From Cryobacterium breve (lineage in GTDB: Bacteria > Actinomycetota > Actinomycetes > Actinomycetales > Microbacteriaceae): a stretch of 64,000 bases of DNA. The translations under genes and the position numbers were made by a program. The DNA is taken from positions 124,001 to 188,000 of the forward strand of contig NZ_CP075584.1 of the NCBI RefSeq assembly GCF_027594785.1. Reading direction: 5' to 3'. Every line of letters starts with the position of its first letter. The first letter of the stretch is position 1. Below, piece after piece: positions 48,188 to 58,584 of this stretch. Under the pieces are notes generated by a model. It was not told the DNA's origin and searched no databases. It saw only the letters and a program-made list of their open reading frames with translations.

Positions 48188-49384
48188 TTAGAAGGGTGTC
48201 GGGTTGTCGGGGTCGTCGGGTTCGGGGTCGAGGTTCCAGACGTCGACGACCGGGGTCGGCGGTTTGGGCTCCGGTTGGGGTTTTCGGGGTGGTCTCATGT
48301 CGGCGGAGGGTTCCACGATGTAGCTGTACCCGGCCGGGGACGTCCACTCGATCCGACCATCACCCAGATGTCTCGGCGTCCACCTCGTGTAGCTCTTGAC
48401 CGCGTGGTGGTACGGGCACAGGTGGGCGAGGTTCATCGCGTCGGTCTCGCCGCCGTGCTGCCATTCCACACTGTGGTCCAGGTCCGAGCGTTTCGCGGAG
48501 CGCCGGCAGCCGGGGAAGGTGCAGGTCTCGTCCCGCACCTCGAGCCATTTCTTGAGCGCTGCCGGGACCTTGTAGGTGTCGCGTCCCATCGAGAGCACGA
48601 CCCCGGTCTCGGGGTGGGTGAGGAGCCGGGTGAAGCTCGGCGCACCCGCGGCGAGCCGCCGCGCGGTCTCCGGGTCGATGGGTCCGTACCCGGCCAGGTA
48701 CCCGGGTTCCTCGCTTTTGCCGAGCAGGGTCAGGACGGGAACGGTGACGTTGACCTGCGCGGCCACGCCGGCACCGAGTCCGTCCGGGGTGACCCCGCCG
48801 ATCAGGACGTCGGTGAGCACGTCTACGGCGATCTGCGTCAGCGTGCGGGTTTCGTCCGGGCCTTGCAGGGTGAGGGCCACGTCGAGGGTGCGGTGGTAGG
48901 CGGCCTGCACTTTCTCGGCGTCCCCGGTCACATACAGGGAGGCCATGCCGTCGTTGAGGGCCTGGAAGACCACGTGCCGGTCCTCGACGCTTTTCTGGTG
49001 CCTTGCGGTGATGGTTTCCGGGTGGGTGCGTTCCCGCACCCGCCGTGCCCTGTCGGCGAGTTTTGCCACGGTCAGCACTTCCGCAGCGGGCACGAGGACG
49101 TCCTCGAACACGGCCCGGGCCCGGCCGACATCGGCCAGCACCCGCTGGGCGGTATAGATCGCGTCGGCCCGCTTCGCGGCGGCCCGGTTCATTTCGCGGT
49201 CCGCGTCCCGGATCGCGTCGTAGACCTCGGCCAGGGACGGTTCCACGATGTTCAGGTGCTGTGCCTTGAGGTAGCTATCGGGAGGGATGTCGGGAGGGGT
49301 CCCGGGCGGGGGTTCCGCCGTGCTGTCCACACTGCTGTCCACCGGGCTTTCCAGAGGGGATTCTGAGGGTTCTTCAGCTGTCAT
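48188..49384 (-). CDS. DUF222 and HNH endonuclease domain protein (13E12 repeat family)
   Basis: An HNH-containing protein of the multi-copy DUF222 family common in actinobacteria. The DUF222 region spans about residues 50-260. The HNH motif near the C-terminus is CTFPGCRRSAKRSDLDHSVEWQHGG with AHLCPYHHAVKSYTRW; both zinc cysteines and the catalytic His are kept. A Ser/Pro/Glu repeat (ESPLESPVDSSVDST) lies near the N-terminus, and a Pro-rich tail ends the protein. The start is set at ATG 49384 (MTAEEPSES); the frame reaches 49414. No function is proven; family members spread within genomes. Confidence 0.85.
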   Translation of the reverse strand: MTAEEPSESPLESPVDSSVDSTAEPPPGTPPDIPPDSYLKAQHLNIVEPSLAEVYDAIRDADREMNRAAAKRADAIYTAQRVLADVGRARAVFEDVLVPAAEVLTVAKLADRARRVRERTHPETITARHQKSVEDRHVVFQALNDGMASLYVTGDAEKVQAAYHRTLDVALTLQGPDETRTLTQIAVDVLTDVLIGGVTPDGLGAGVAAQVNVTVPVLTLLGKSEEPGYLAGYGPIDPETARRLAAGAPSFTRLLTHPETGVVLSMGRDTYKVPAALKKWLEVRDETCTFPGCRRSAKRSDLDHSVEWQHGGETDAMNLAHLCPYHHAVKSYTRWTPRHLGDGRIEWTSPAGYSYIVEPSADMRPPRKPQPEPKPPTPVVDVWNLDPEPDDPDNPTPF

Positions 49385-49533
49385 GCCGGGAACTCTACGG
49401 ATGACCATCGACATGCCACCGGCATCCGCACGCCCCGCACAAGACCTGTGGATAACCCGCTCAGAAGACTCCTGACACCGGGCCGGGACGCCCGCAGTGC
49501 CGCGAAGAAACGGCGGGCTCCTAGGCTAGGGGC

Positions 49534-51138
49534 GTGTCCGCAATCTCCCGCCCTCGCCGCAGTCCCGGCCGGGGCGACCACCGACGTTGGGAACTGGACG
49601 GCTGGTGGGACCCGGCAGAGGCCTTCGACGCGCTATACCGCGAGAGCGGACACTCCATCTGGCTCGATGCCGGCCCTGGCGCACGCACCGGCTTCAGCTA
49701 CCTCGCCGGGCCGACCGAGCGCTCCCGGTTCGTGAGCGCCTCCGTGCCCGACGGAACCGTGACGGTCACTGTGCCCGGAGACCCGCTCGCGGCACCGGTC
49801 ACGAGCCGCGGCACGATCTTCGACTTCCTCCGGGACGACCTCGCTGCGCCCGCGGGCACGCCCGGAGGAGCGTCCAAGCCGCACGAGCCGCACGAGCCGC
49901 ACGAGCCGCACGAGGCGAACGAGTCAGACGATCCGGAACCAGGCAGCCGGCGACCGGGCGGCTTCCACCTCGGCTGGGTCGGCTGGCTCGGGTACGAGCT
50001 CGGCGCGCAGACCCTCGGCGTGCCGCAGCCGTCCTCGCGCTACCCTGATGCCGCTCTGCTCGAGGTCGACCGGATGCTCGCCTTCGACCACGAGAACCGC
50101 ACCGTCACCCTGCTCGCCCGCAGGCAGCCGGGGGAGCCGGCCGGGCTCGCGGAGGACTGGGCGAGCGCCGTGCGGGCGCGCCGGGAAAGTACACGTGCGG
50201 CGCGGCATCCGCTGCAGGCCGTCGGCACAGCGTCCGCAGTGACTGCCGTGACCACGGCGGATGCCGCGCGCGAGCACCCGGCATCACCGCCCCGAGCCCG
50301 GTGGCGGCACGACGCAGCCCGCTACGCCGACCTGATCGGACGCTGCCAGGCCTTCATCGCCGCGGGAGACGCCTACCAGCTCTGCCTGACCAACGAGATC
50401 ACCGTCGACGTGCGCCCGCACCCCGTCCTGGCCTACCACCGCCTCCGGGCAGGCAGCCCGAGCCACCACGGCGGCCTGCTGCACTTCGGTTCCACCGCCC
50501 TGCTGAGCGCCTCTCCCGAACAGTTCCTCGCCATCGGGGCCGACGGCGGCCTCTCGACCACGCCGATCAAGGGCACCAGGCCGCGCTCCGCGGATCCCGC
50601 GACCGACGCCGGCCTCCGCGCCGAACTCGGCTCGAGCGACAAGGAACGCGCCGAGAACCTGATGATCGTCGACCTGATGCGCAACGACATCGGCCGGGTC
50701 GCCGAACTCGGCACCGTCGCCGTCACACGCCTCCTCGACATCGAGAGCTACGCCCACGTTCACCAGCTCGTGAGCACCGTCGAGGCGCGCCTCGCCGCGG
50801 GGCTGACCGGCACGGATGCCGTCGAATCGTGCTTCCCGGCCGGTTCGATGACTGGGGTGCCCAAGCGGAGCGCCGTCAGCCTGCTCCGCGGCCTCGAGGA
50901 CGGTCCCCGCGGCATCTACTCCGGTGCCTTCGGCTACTTCGGCCGGGACGGTGCCGTCGACCTCGCCATGGTGATCCGCAGCATCGTGCTCGACCCGTCG
51001 GGCGCCTCGATCGGAACCGGCGGCGGAATCACGGCCCTCTCCGTCCCTGCGGAGGAGGTTGAGGAGACCCGGATCAAGGCCGCGGCGCTCCTGGCTGCGC
51101 TGGGTTGCGACCCTGACCTCGTTACCAGCGCGGGTTGA
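49534..51138 (+). CDS. pabB: Aminodeoxychorismate synthase component I (PabB)
   Basis: Converts chorismate and ammonia to 4-amino-4-deoxychorismate for folate. It has 534 residues from GTG 49534. The C-terminal chorismate-binding domain has [58 protein letters not shown] and [19 protein letters not shown]; the PIKGT motif favours PabB over anthranilate synthase. An in-frame 9-bp tandem repeat at 49878-49913 encodes (PHE)n in the linker. No glutamine amidotransferase partner is nearby. Confidence 0.9.
   Translation: MSAISRPRRSPGRGDHRRWELDGWWDPAEAFDALYRESGHSIWLDAGPGARTGFSYLAGPTERSRFVSASVPDGTVTVTVPGDPLAAPVTSRGTIFDFLRDDLAAPAGTPGGASKPHEPHEPHEPHEANESDDPEPGSRRPGGFHLGWVGWLGYELGAQTLGVPQPSSRYPDAALLEVDRMLAFDHENRTVTLLARRQPGEPAGLAEDWASAVRARRESTRAARHPLQAVGTASAVTAVTTADAAREHPASPPRARWRHDAARYADLIGRCQAFIAAGDAYQLCLTNEITVDVRPHPVLAYHRLRAGSPSHHGGLLHFGSTALLSASPEQFLAIGADGGLSTTPIKGTRPRSADPATDAGLRAELGSSDKERAENLMIVDLMRNDIGRVAELGTVAVTRLLDIESYAHVHQLVSTVEARLAAGLTGTDAVESCFPAGSMTGVPKRSAVSLLRGLEDGPRGIYSGAFGYFGRDGAVDLAMVIRSIVLDPSGASIGTGGGITALSVPAEEVEETRIKAAALLAALGCDPDLVTSAG
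49878..49913 (+). repeat. 9-bp tandem repeat inside pabB
   Basis: Four exact copies of GCCGCACGA lie in frame and encode the [11 protein letters not shown] stretch. They lie in the variable linker between the N-terminal and chorismate-binding domains, so copy number can change without breaking the frame. Confidence 0.85.
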
Positions 51139-51197
51139 GTAACCTAGAAGCTTGGACCGTGAAGCGTTCACGCCCGAATCACCAGAATGAGAGTCCC

Positions 51198-53792
51198 GTG
51201 GCACACGAGCACGACCGCACCCCATACGGCGTAGAGATCGACGAGGACGTCTATGACTTCGCCGCGATCCAGGCGAAGTGGCAACCCATCTGGGACGAGC
51301 TCGAACCGTTCCGCACGAGCGACCCCGACGACACCCGTCCGCGCAAGTACGTGCTCGACATGTTCCCGTATCCCTCCGGCGACCTGCACATGGGCCACGC
51401 CGAGGTCTACGCGCTCGGCGACATCGTCGCCAGGTACTGGCGCCAGCAGGGCTTCAACGTGCTGCACCCGATCGGCTGGGACTCCTTCGGGCTCCCGGCG
51501 GAGAACGCCGCCATCAAGCGCGGCATCGACCCGCGCGGCTGGACCTACGACAACATCGCCCAGCAGAAGAAGAGCATGAAGCTCTACGCTGCCTCCTTCG
51601 ACTGGTCCCGCGAACTGCACACGAGCGACCCCGAGTACTACAAGTGGAACCAGTGGCTGTTCCTCCAGCTGTACAAGAAGGGCCTCGCCTACCGCAAGGA
51701 CAGCTGGGTCAACTGGGACCCGATCGACCAGACCGTGCTCGCGAATGAGCAGGTGCTTCCGGACGGCACGAGCGACCGCAGCGGCGCGATCGTGGTCAAG
51801 AAGAAGCTCACCCAGTGGTACTTCAAGATCACCGACTACGCCGACCGCCTGCTCGACGACCTGAACCAGCTCGAAGGCACCTGGCCGGCCAAGGTGCTCA
51901 ATATGCAGCGCAACTGGATCGGCCGCTCCATCGGCGCCGACGTCGACTTCGCCATCGAGGGCCGAGAGGCGGTCGTGAGCGTCTTCACGACCCGCCCGGA
52001 CACGCTCTTCGGCGCGACCTTCATGGTCGTGGCCCCGGACTCTGACCTCGCAGCCGAGCTCGTCGCCGACTCCACTCCCGAGGTGCGCGAGCGCTTCCAG
52101 GACTACCTCGTGCAGATGCAGAAGAGTACCGACATCGAGCGCCAGGCCACCGACCGGCCCAAGACCGGCGTCTTCCTCGAGCGTTACGCGATCAACCCGG
52201 TCAACGGCGAACGCCTGCCGATCTGGGCAGCGGACTACGTCTTCGCGGACTACGGCCACGGCGCCGTGATGGCCGTCCCCGCGCACGACCAGCGCGACCT
52301 CGACTTCGCCCTGAAGTTCGGCCTGCCCGTCCGGGTCGTCGTGGACACGACGGCGCCCCTGACCGGTACCCTGCCCGTGATCACCCCAGGCATGATCGAC
52401 GGCACGGAGGAGCTGCCAACCACTCCCGCGCCGCTCGACCCCGCTGAAACCGGCGTCGCGCTGGCCGGGGAAGGCCGCCTGATCAACTCCGGAGCACTCA
52501 CCGGGCTCAGCAAGAACAACGCGATCAAGCGCATCGTCGAACAGCTCACCCAGGACGGCACCGGCAGGTCCGCCAAGAACTACCGGCTGCGCGACTGGCT
52601 GATCTCCCGCCAGCGCTACTGGGGCACCCCGATCCCGATCATCCACGGCCAGGACGGCGCCGAGATCCCCGTGCCCGAAGACCAGCTGCCGGTGCTGCTG
52701 CCCTCGACCGAGGGCCTCGACCTCAAGCCGAAGGGCACCTCCCCGCTCGGCGGCGCCACGGACTGGGTCAACGTCCCGAACCCGATCGACGGCACCCCGG
52801 CCCGCCGCGACGCGGACACGATGGACACCTTCGTGGACAGCTCCTGGTACTTCCTCCGGTTCCTGAACCCGAACGACGACACCCAGGCGTTCGACCCGAA
52901 GGAAGCCGAGAAGTGGGCTCCCGTCGACCAGTACGTCGGCGGTGTCGAGCACGCCATCCTGCACCTGCTGTACGCCCGGTTCATCACCAAGGTGCTCTTT
53001 GACCTCGGCTATGTGACCTTCACCGAGCCGTTCACCGCACTGCTCAACCAGGGCATGGTCATCCTCGACGGCACGAAGATGTCCAAGAGCAAGGGCAACC
53101 TCGTCTACTTCACCGAGGAGATCGACCAGTTCGGCGTCGACGCCGTGCGCCTCACGATGGCCTTCGCCGGACCGCCGGAGGACGACATCGACTGGGCCGA
53201 CGTGTCCCCGGTCGGCTCAGCCAAGTTCCTCGCGCGCGCCTGGCGCGTGGCCAAGGACGTCACGAGCGCTCCCGACGTGCTGTGGAAGACCGGCGACCCG
53301 GCCCTCCGCCGCGTCACGCACCGCTTCCTCGCCGACGCACCCGGCCTGATCGAATCGTTCAAGTTCAATGTCGTCGTCGCGAGGCTGATGGAACTCGTCA
53401 ACGCAACCCGCAAGGTCATCGACACGGGCGCAGGCCCGGCGGATGCCGCGGTGCGCGAGGCCGCTGAGGCGACAGCCATGGCGCTCAACCTGTTCGCGCC
53501 GTACACCGCGGAGGACATGTGGCAGCGCCTCGGCTACGAGCCGTGCGTCGCTCTCGCCCAGTGGCGCAAGGCCGACCCGCGGCTCCTCGTCGAGGAGTCC
53601 GTCACGGCCATCGTGCAGGTCGACAACAAGGTGCGCGAGCGCCTCGAGGTCTCGCCGAAGATCGCCGCCGACGATCTCGAGGGCCTCGCCCGCGCGTCCG
53701 CTTCGGTCATTCGTGCGATCGGGGACCGGGAGATCGTCCACGTGATCGTCCGGGCGCCGAAGCTCGTGAGCATCGTCACCAAGCCCGTCTGA
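51198..53792 (+). CDS. leuS: Leucyl-tRNA synthetase
   Basis: Class I synthetase charging tRNA-Leu. About 864 residues. The HIGH motif is [18 protein letters not shown], and KMSKS is [15 protein letters not shown]. The editing domain contains [19 protein letters not shown] and [19 protein letters not shown] [22 protein letters not shown] 51198 ([11 protein letters not shown]) is preferred because it follows a GAGAG box; the frame opens at 51135, and GTG 51159 is also possible. The frame is intact. Confidence 0.95.
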   Translation: MAHEHDRTPYGVEIDEDVYDFAAIQAKWQPIWDELEPFRTSDPDDTRPRKYVLDMFPYPSGDLHMGHAEVYALGDIVARYWRQQGFNVLHPIGWDSFGLPAENAAIKRGIDPRGWTYDNIAQQKKSMKLYAASFDWSRELHTSDPEYYKWNQWLFLQLYKKGLAYRKDSWVNWDPIDQTVLANEQVLPDGTSDRSGAIVVKKKLTQWYFKITDYADRLLDDLNQLEGTWPAKVLNMQRNWIGRSIGADVDFAIEGREAVVSVFTTRPDTLFGATFMVVAPDSDLAAELVADSTPEVRERFQDYLVQMQKSTDIERQATDRPKTGVFLERYAINPVNGERLPIWAADYVFADYGHGAVMAVPAHDQRDLDFALKFGLPVRVVVDTTAPLTGTLPVITPGMIDGTEELPTTPAPLDPAETGVALAGEGRLINSGALTGLSKNNAIKRIVEQLTQDGTGRSAKNYRLRDWLISRQRYWGTPIPIIHGQDGAEIPVPEDQLPVLLPSTEGLDLKPKGTSPLGGATDWVNVPNPIDGTPARRDADTMDTFVDSSWYFLRFLNPNDDTQAFDPKEAEKWAPVDQYVGGVEHAILHLLYARFITKVLFDLGYVTFTEPFTALLNQGMVILDGTKMSKSKGNLVYFTEEIDQFGVDAVRLTMAFAGPPEDDIDWADVSPVGSAKFLARAWRVAKDVTSAPDVLWKTGDPALRRVTHRFLADAPGLIESFKFNVVVARLMELVNATRKVIDTGAGPADAAVREAAEATAMALNLFAPYTAEDMWQRLGYEPCVALAQWRKADPRLLVEESVTAIVQVDNKVRERLEVSPKIAADDLEGLARASASVIRAIGDREIVHVIVRAPKLVSIVTKPV

Positions 53793-53983
53793 GCTCCTGA
53801 CGGCGGGCAGCCGCAAGCGTAAGAACCGTGAGGAACGCTGACGGTCCGTGAGCAGCCCGGCGTTCCTCGGAGGGCCGGCCGATTTCGCCTGGCGGGCCCT
53901 CGACAGGCTCGGGGCCGGGCCGGTTGTCCACCGGTCCGGTCCTCGGGCGGCGCCCCGCCCGGTGGTGCGCTTAGCCTGCCCGG

Positions 53984-54931
53984 ATGGAGACTCCAGGGCC
54001 ATCGACCTGGCCGGAATGGGAATCAGAGCCAGAACACAGCCACGATTCCGGCATGGATTCCGGCCGTGATTCCGGACTGGATCGCGACCGTGAGCACGTC
54101 GAGCGGCGGGCCCCCGCCGACGGGGCCGACCCTTTCCGCGGCCGCATCCCGCCGCTCGACACGCTCGCGCCCGCCGCCCGCCGTCCGAACCGGGCTCGGC
54201 TCCGGATCGGCCTCGGCGCGGCGGTCGTGCTCCTCCTTGGCGCTCTCCTCATTGTGGTGATCGTCACGGCGATTGGGCCCCAGGCCGGTCAGCACATACT
54301 CGTCCCCGCGGCGAGCGGAGCAGGGGGCCGCGGAACGTCGACAACGTCCCCAGGCACGGACTCGGCGTCCGGCTCGTCCGGTTCGAACTCGGCCACGTTC
54401 GGTCCTGCCTCCGGAGCGGCCGGCTCCGGTATCTCGCGGGCCGCACCGTCTGCGGCCGCCACGGCTGCCCCCGTCATCCTCGTGCACGTGCTCGGTGCCG
54501 TTCTCCGGCCGGGACTGTTCGAACTGCCGGTCGGCGCCCGCGTGGTCGATGCCGTGTCTGCGGCAGGGGGATTCACCGCTGCGGCCGATCCGGCGGGGAC
54601 CAACCTCGCCAGGCCGCTCGCGGACGGCGAACAGGTCTACCTGCCCGCGATCGGTGAGACGGTGCCGGGCGGTGCGGGTGGGACGGGCGGCACCGGCGGA
54701 AGCGGGGCAGGTTCGGGTGGCGGTGCCGGGCTTCCCGCCGTGAAGGTCAATCTCAACCGGGCGACGGCGGCCGAGTTGGATGCGCTGCCGCGGATCGGAC
54801 CGGCCATGGCGCAGCGCATCGTCGACTACCGGTCCGCCAACGGTCCGTTCGCCTCCGTCGAAGACCTGCGGAACGTGACAGGCATCGGGGACAAGACCTT
54901 CGAGGCCCTGAAAGACCTCGTGACGGTGTGA
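53984..54931 (+). CDS. comEA: ComEA-like competence DNA-binding protein
   Basis: Membrane-anchored DNA receptor for transformation, placed before comEC as usual. One membrane helix (VVLLLGALLIVVIVTAI) is followed by a Ser/Gly/Ala-rich stalk. The SLBB domain is VHVLGAVLRPGLFELPVGARVVDAVSAAGGF. A helix-hairpin-helix pair is at the C-terminus: VNLNRATAAELDALPRIGPAMAQRIVDYR and DLRNVTGIGDKTFEALKDLV. The 191-base gap upstream shows no gene. Confidence 0.92.
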   Translation: METPGPSTWPEWESEPEHSHDSGMDSGRDSGLDRDREHVERRAPADGADPFRGRIPPLDTLAPAARRPNRARLRIGLGAAVVLLLGALLIVVIVTAIGPQAGQHILVPAASGAGGRGTSTTSPGTDSASGSSGSNSATFGPASGAAGSGISRAAPSAAATAAPVILVHVLGAVLRPGLFELPVGARVVDAVSAAGGFTAAADPAGTNLARPLADGEQVYLPAIGETVPGGAGGTGGTGGSGAGSGGGAGLPAVKVNLNRATAAELDALPRIGPAMAQRIVDYRSANGPFASVEDLRNVTGIGDKTFEALKDLVTV

Positions 54932-54971
54932 GGGCGTGACGGTGCGAGGTCGTGACGGAATGAGGTCCGCG

Positions 54972-55035
54972 GCAGGTCGGGCAGGTCGGGCAGGTCGGGC
55001 AGGTCGGGCAGGTCCGGCAGGTCCGGCAGGGTCGG
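54972..55035 (+). repeat. 9-bp tandem repeat at the start of comEC
   Basis: About six copies of GCAGGTCGG or GCAGGTCCG in a row, ending in a degenerate seventh, encode an (AGR/AGP)n tract just after the comEC start. The unit is a multiple of three, so variation in copy number keeps the frame. Confidence 0.8.
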
Positions 55036-55251
55036 CGGGAACGGATGCGCGGCTGGTCGCGCCTGCGGCACTGGCCTGGGCGACGGCCTGGTGGCTCACG
55101 GGTGCCCCGGCGTTCGCCGGGCGGGTCGCCACACTCCTGTGGGCGCTCGTGGCCGCGATCGCCGTCGCCGTCGCCATCTCCATCGCCGCGGACGCGGTCT
55201 CCGCAGCGCACAGGGGGCACTCCCGTCCGGCGTCCCTCCCGGCTTCCTCCC

Positions 55252-55299
55252 GGGAGTCCGACAGGGAGTCCGACAGGGAGTCCGCCAGGGAGTCCGACC
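55252..55299 (+). repeat. 12-bp tandem repeat in comEC
   Basis: Four copies of GGGAGTCCGACA, the third and fourth with one change each, encode repeated E-S-D-R tetrapeptides in a hydrophilic loop between the N-terminal hydrophobic segments. Confidence 0.8.
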
Positions 55300-57122
55300 C
55301 GCCCGTCTGGAGACGCGCGCCGCGATGGCGCACGACCGGATGGCGTGCTGCCCGGGTGTCGTTGGCCGCAACCGTCTTGGTCTGCGTGACGGCCGCGGCT
55401 CTCCTGGCGTCGCTCGTCGCGGTCGCGGCGACGGACCGCCTGCCTGCCGAGATCGCAGGCATTGCCGCGACTCATTCGACCGTCACGGCCCGGATCGTCG
55501 TCCGTTCGGTTCCGGCGAGCGCTCCGGCCCTGTCGGGTTTCGGCGGCACAGGTTCCGACACCGCCGGCGGTGCATACGCCGGGAGCGGGCGCATCCGGTT
55601 CAGGGGGCGCCCTCATCGCGGTGCGCACGGTGACCGCACGGGCAGCGACATCGACTGCGACAGCGGCGGTGACTCCCGGGGCGCGTGAAGGACTGTCCGT
55701 GCCCGTCCTTGTGTTCGCCGCTGCGGCCGCGGCGGACGGCCTGCGGATCGGCGCGACCGTGAGCCTGGATGCGACACTCGTGGCCACGGAACCGGGAGAC
55801 GCCGCCGCCCTCCTGGTCTTCGACGACGGGCGACCGGTGCCGGTCGCCGCGGCGCCGTGGTGGCTGGACTGGGCGGATGCGTTGCGCTCGCGCTTCGCCG
55901 CCGCGGCCGCGGCGCTGCCGGGAGACGGGGGAGCGCTGTTGCCCGGGCTTGCAATCGGGGACACGAGCGCCGTCGGCGACGACCTCGACGCGGCGATGAA
56001 GTCCAGCGCGCTCAGTCATCTGACCGCGGTCAGCGGCGCGAATTGCGCGGTCCTGATCGCGATCATCATGCTGCTCGGCGGTCGGTTCCGGCTCGGCCGG
56101 CTCCGACTCGGTCGTGGCGCGCGGATCACCCTGTCTCTCGTGGTGCTGGTGGGATTCGTCGTGCTCGTGACCCCGGAAACGAGCGTGCTGCGCGCCGCGG
56201 TGATGGCGGCGGTGCTCCTCATCGGAGTGGGCGTCGGAAGGCCTGGTCGCGGACTGCCCCTGCTCGCGCTGTCCGTCGTCGTGCTGCTCGCGACGGACCC
56301 CTGGCTCTCCCGAAGCTACGGGTTCGCGCTCTCCGTGCTCGCCACCGGCGGTCTTCTCGTGCTCGCCGGCCCGCTGACCAGGTCCCTGGCCCGGTGGCTT
56401 CCGACCGGGCTCGCGGCCGTGATCGCGATTCCGCTCGCCGCCCAGCTCGCCTGCCAGCCCGTGCTCGTGCTGCTGAGCCCCACCTTTCCGCTCTACGGAG
56501 TGCCGGCCAACCTGCTCGCAGAACCGGCGGCTCCGCTCGGAACGGTCCTCGGCCTCGCCGCGTGCGTGCTCCTGGGCTGGTTTCCCGGCCTGGCGGGCGT
56601 CGTGCTCTGGTCGGCGTGGGTTCCCTCCGCCTGGATCGCGGCCGTCGCGCGGACCACGGCCGCGCTGCCGGGAAGCAGCCTGCCCTGGGTCGGCGGTCCG
56701 TTCGGTGTGGCCGTCACCGTTCTCCTCACCGCGGCAGTGCTCGTGCTGCTCCTGCGCCGGGGCACAGCGACCGGGGCGCGGGCCGGAATCGGGGAGCGCG
56801 GCCTCGGCCTCCGCCCTGGCCGCGACGGCACGTCTCGATCACGGCAGGGTGAGGGAAGCGGGGCCCGGCGCCCTCGACGGCCGCGTGCAGGTGGAACCGG
56901 CCGGACCCGTTCGGTCCTCGATGGCTGGTCGGCGGCCGCGCTCGTCGTGCTCGTGCTGTTCGTCGGCGGGTATGCGGGCACGCTGATCGGACAAGCCGTC
57001 GGACGCGCCGTGACGTTCCCCGCCGACTGGCAGATCGCCGCGTGCAGCTTCTTCCCTATTGAATGGTATCTGTTGCGGCATTCAATGTTGCGTTTAGGAT
57101 AACGCTGTTGCGAGGAGGCTAC

Positions 57123-58584
57123 ATGTCTGGTTGGCGAGTGAACTGGGTTCCAAGGAGCTCTCAAGGAGATGCTTCGCAAGCATTGATCGCGGCCAGGGAG
57201 AATGCTGTCGGCATTTCGCCGGGGTCGGCGTACATGAGCGATCCAACGCTGAAGGTGGATCCGCTTCTGACGGAATTCTTCGTTAGTGCTACATTCGGTC
57301 GCCTCGCAGAGACCACCCAGATCTCGTATACAAACGACTACCGGGTGCTTTTCGACTTCTTGTGGGGGCGTGGGAAGACATGGACTCAAGCGACAACCGA
57401 TGATCTTGAAGATTTCGAGGATTGGAGGCGGCGGGCCCCGACAAATCCTCACACGATTGGTGGATCCAAATGGATGCGTGAGCTGGCGGCTTTCAAACGG
57501 CTATTCGACTGGGCGCTCTCGAGTGAGCTTGTTTTAAAACCATCCGTTGACGACTCGGTCCGTGGTTACCCGGTCGGGAGATGTTATCGAAGTGCTCGAA
57601 GCGACGACAAAGGATGTTCGCAGCGCGAATGTGAAATGGCTCACACCCGCAGCATTTCGACTTTGGCGGGACGTGGGGTTGCGCGGCTACACGGGTGTTG
57701 GTTTGGAAGATTCGTCTTGGCGTGGACGGAGTTCAGATAGAAACGCCGCCTATGCGGACTTACTCTTTGATAGTGGGCTCAGACGATCTGAGGGTGCGGC
57801 ATTGCTTTGCATCGAGCTACCCAAGGTGGAATCAGGCCGGCGTTACCAGTGGGGACGGCTCGCCAGCGCCACATCAAAATCTCGTCGGCCGCGCGCATTC
57901 AACATGCGTAGCGAGACGCTGAATTCGATTCAGACTTACATGGACTCGACGAGAGCCGGGATCGTGCGGCGCGCGCAAGAGCTCGGAACCTATGAAGCAG
58001 ACGAGGATAGGCGAGTCGTCGAATTTGTGAAGGAGAATTCGCGCGGCACTTTCGTGAAGTGGATTGGTCCCGACTTGGTGTCATATGCGGCGCCCCTCGA
58101 CCGGATTTCGCCCCGAGTTAGAGCCTCGCTTTACGTGCCGACAGATCGTGGCTTAGAACCGTGTGCACTCTGGCTTTCGGAAGACGGGCGGCCCATGAAG
58201 AGCCACTCCTGGGAAAACATTTTCATGGCGGCGACCGCGCGTTGCCGACTGCTCCTCGGGGATAGTGCGCCATTCGCCACTCCTCACATGCTGCGTCATA
58301 CATTTGCGCTGTACATGCTTGTTGCTCTAATGAGTTCGATGGATAGTCGTTTCGGGTTGAGCCCGTCTGATCGTCGAGATTTTCAGCTGCTCTACGGTGA
58401 TCCTTGGCGATTGGTTCAGAATCTTCTTGGCCACGCTTCGAGCGAGACAACTCGTCACATCTACCTGGCCCCAGTGACCGACCTTCAGATTCGGATCATC
58501 CTCGAAGGCGAGCTTGAAGACGGGGCCGAATTCTTGTCTGCGATAGCTCTCCTGTCAGGCCGAGTCCAGGACGTCGACCGATGA
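57123..58584 (+). CDS. Tyrosine recombinase A of the trio (TnpA-like, frameshifted)
   Basis: Site-specific recombinase with an N-terminal SAM-like domain (YTNDYRVLFDFLWGRGKTW, MRELAAFKRLFDWAL). Catalytic residues: Arg in LLFDSGLRRSEGAALL, the H-x-x-R box in TPHMLRHTFALYML, then NLLGHASSETTRHIYLAP with the third His and the nucleophile Tyr. ATG 57123 follows AGGAGG at 57113-57118. The frame shifts between 57535 and 57590 (SSELVLK then RSGDVIEVLEATTKDVRSANVKW). All catalytic residues lie after the break. Its stop overlaps recombinase B by ATGA. Confidence 0.88.

Larger units (their letters stand above)
54960..57045 (+). pseudogene. comEC: comEC interrupted by a mobile element (and frameshifted)
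   Basis: DNA-uptake channel. The N-terminus has hydrophobic segments, and the competence domain shows LPGLAIGDTSAVGDDLDAAMKSSALSHLTAVSGANCAV and many helices to 56780. The frame breaks between 55570 and 55612, in G-rich sequence, so that GASGSGGALIAVRTVTARA is read one frame over. The C-terminal domain should start DWQIAACDVGQGD; here DWQIAAC (ending 57045) is followed by SFFPIEWYLLRHSM and a stop, exactly where the DNA changes composition. The nuclease-like beta-lactamase domain is therefore lost to the element. Start 54960 is ATG; GTG 54936 is an alternative. Confidence 0.88.

Noticed and set aside
49878..49913. Possible CRISPR array
   Set aside because: The units are 9 bp without spacers and lie in frame inside pabB; the same holds for the comEC arrays. 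No cas genes are present.
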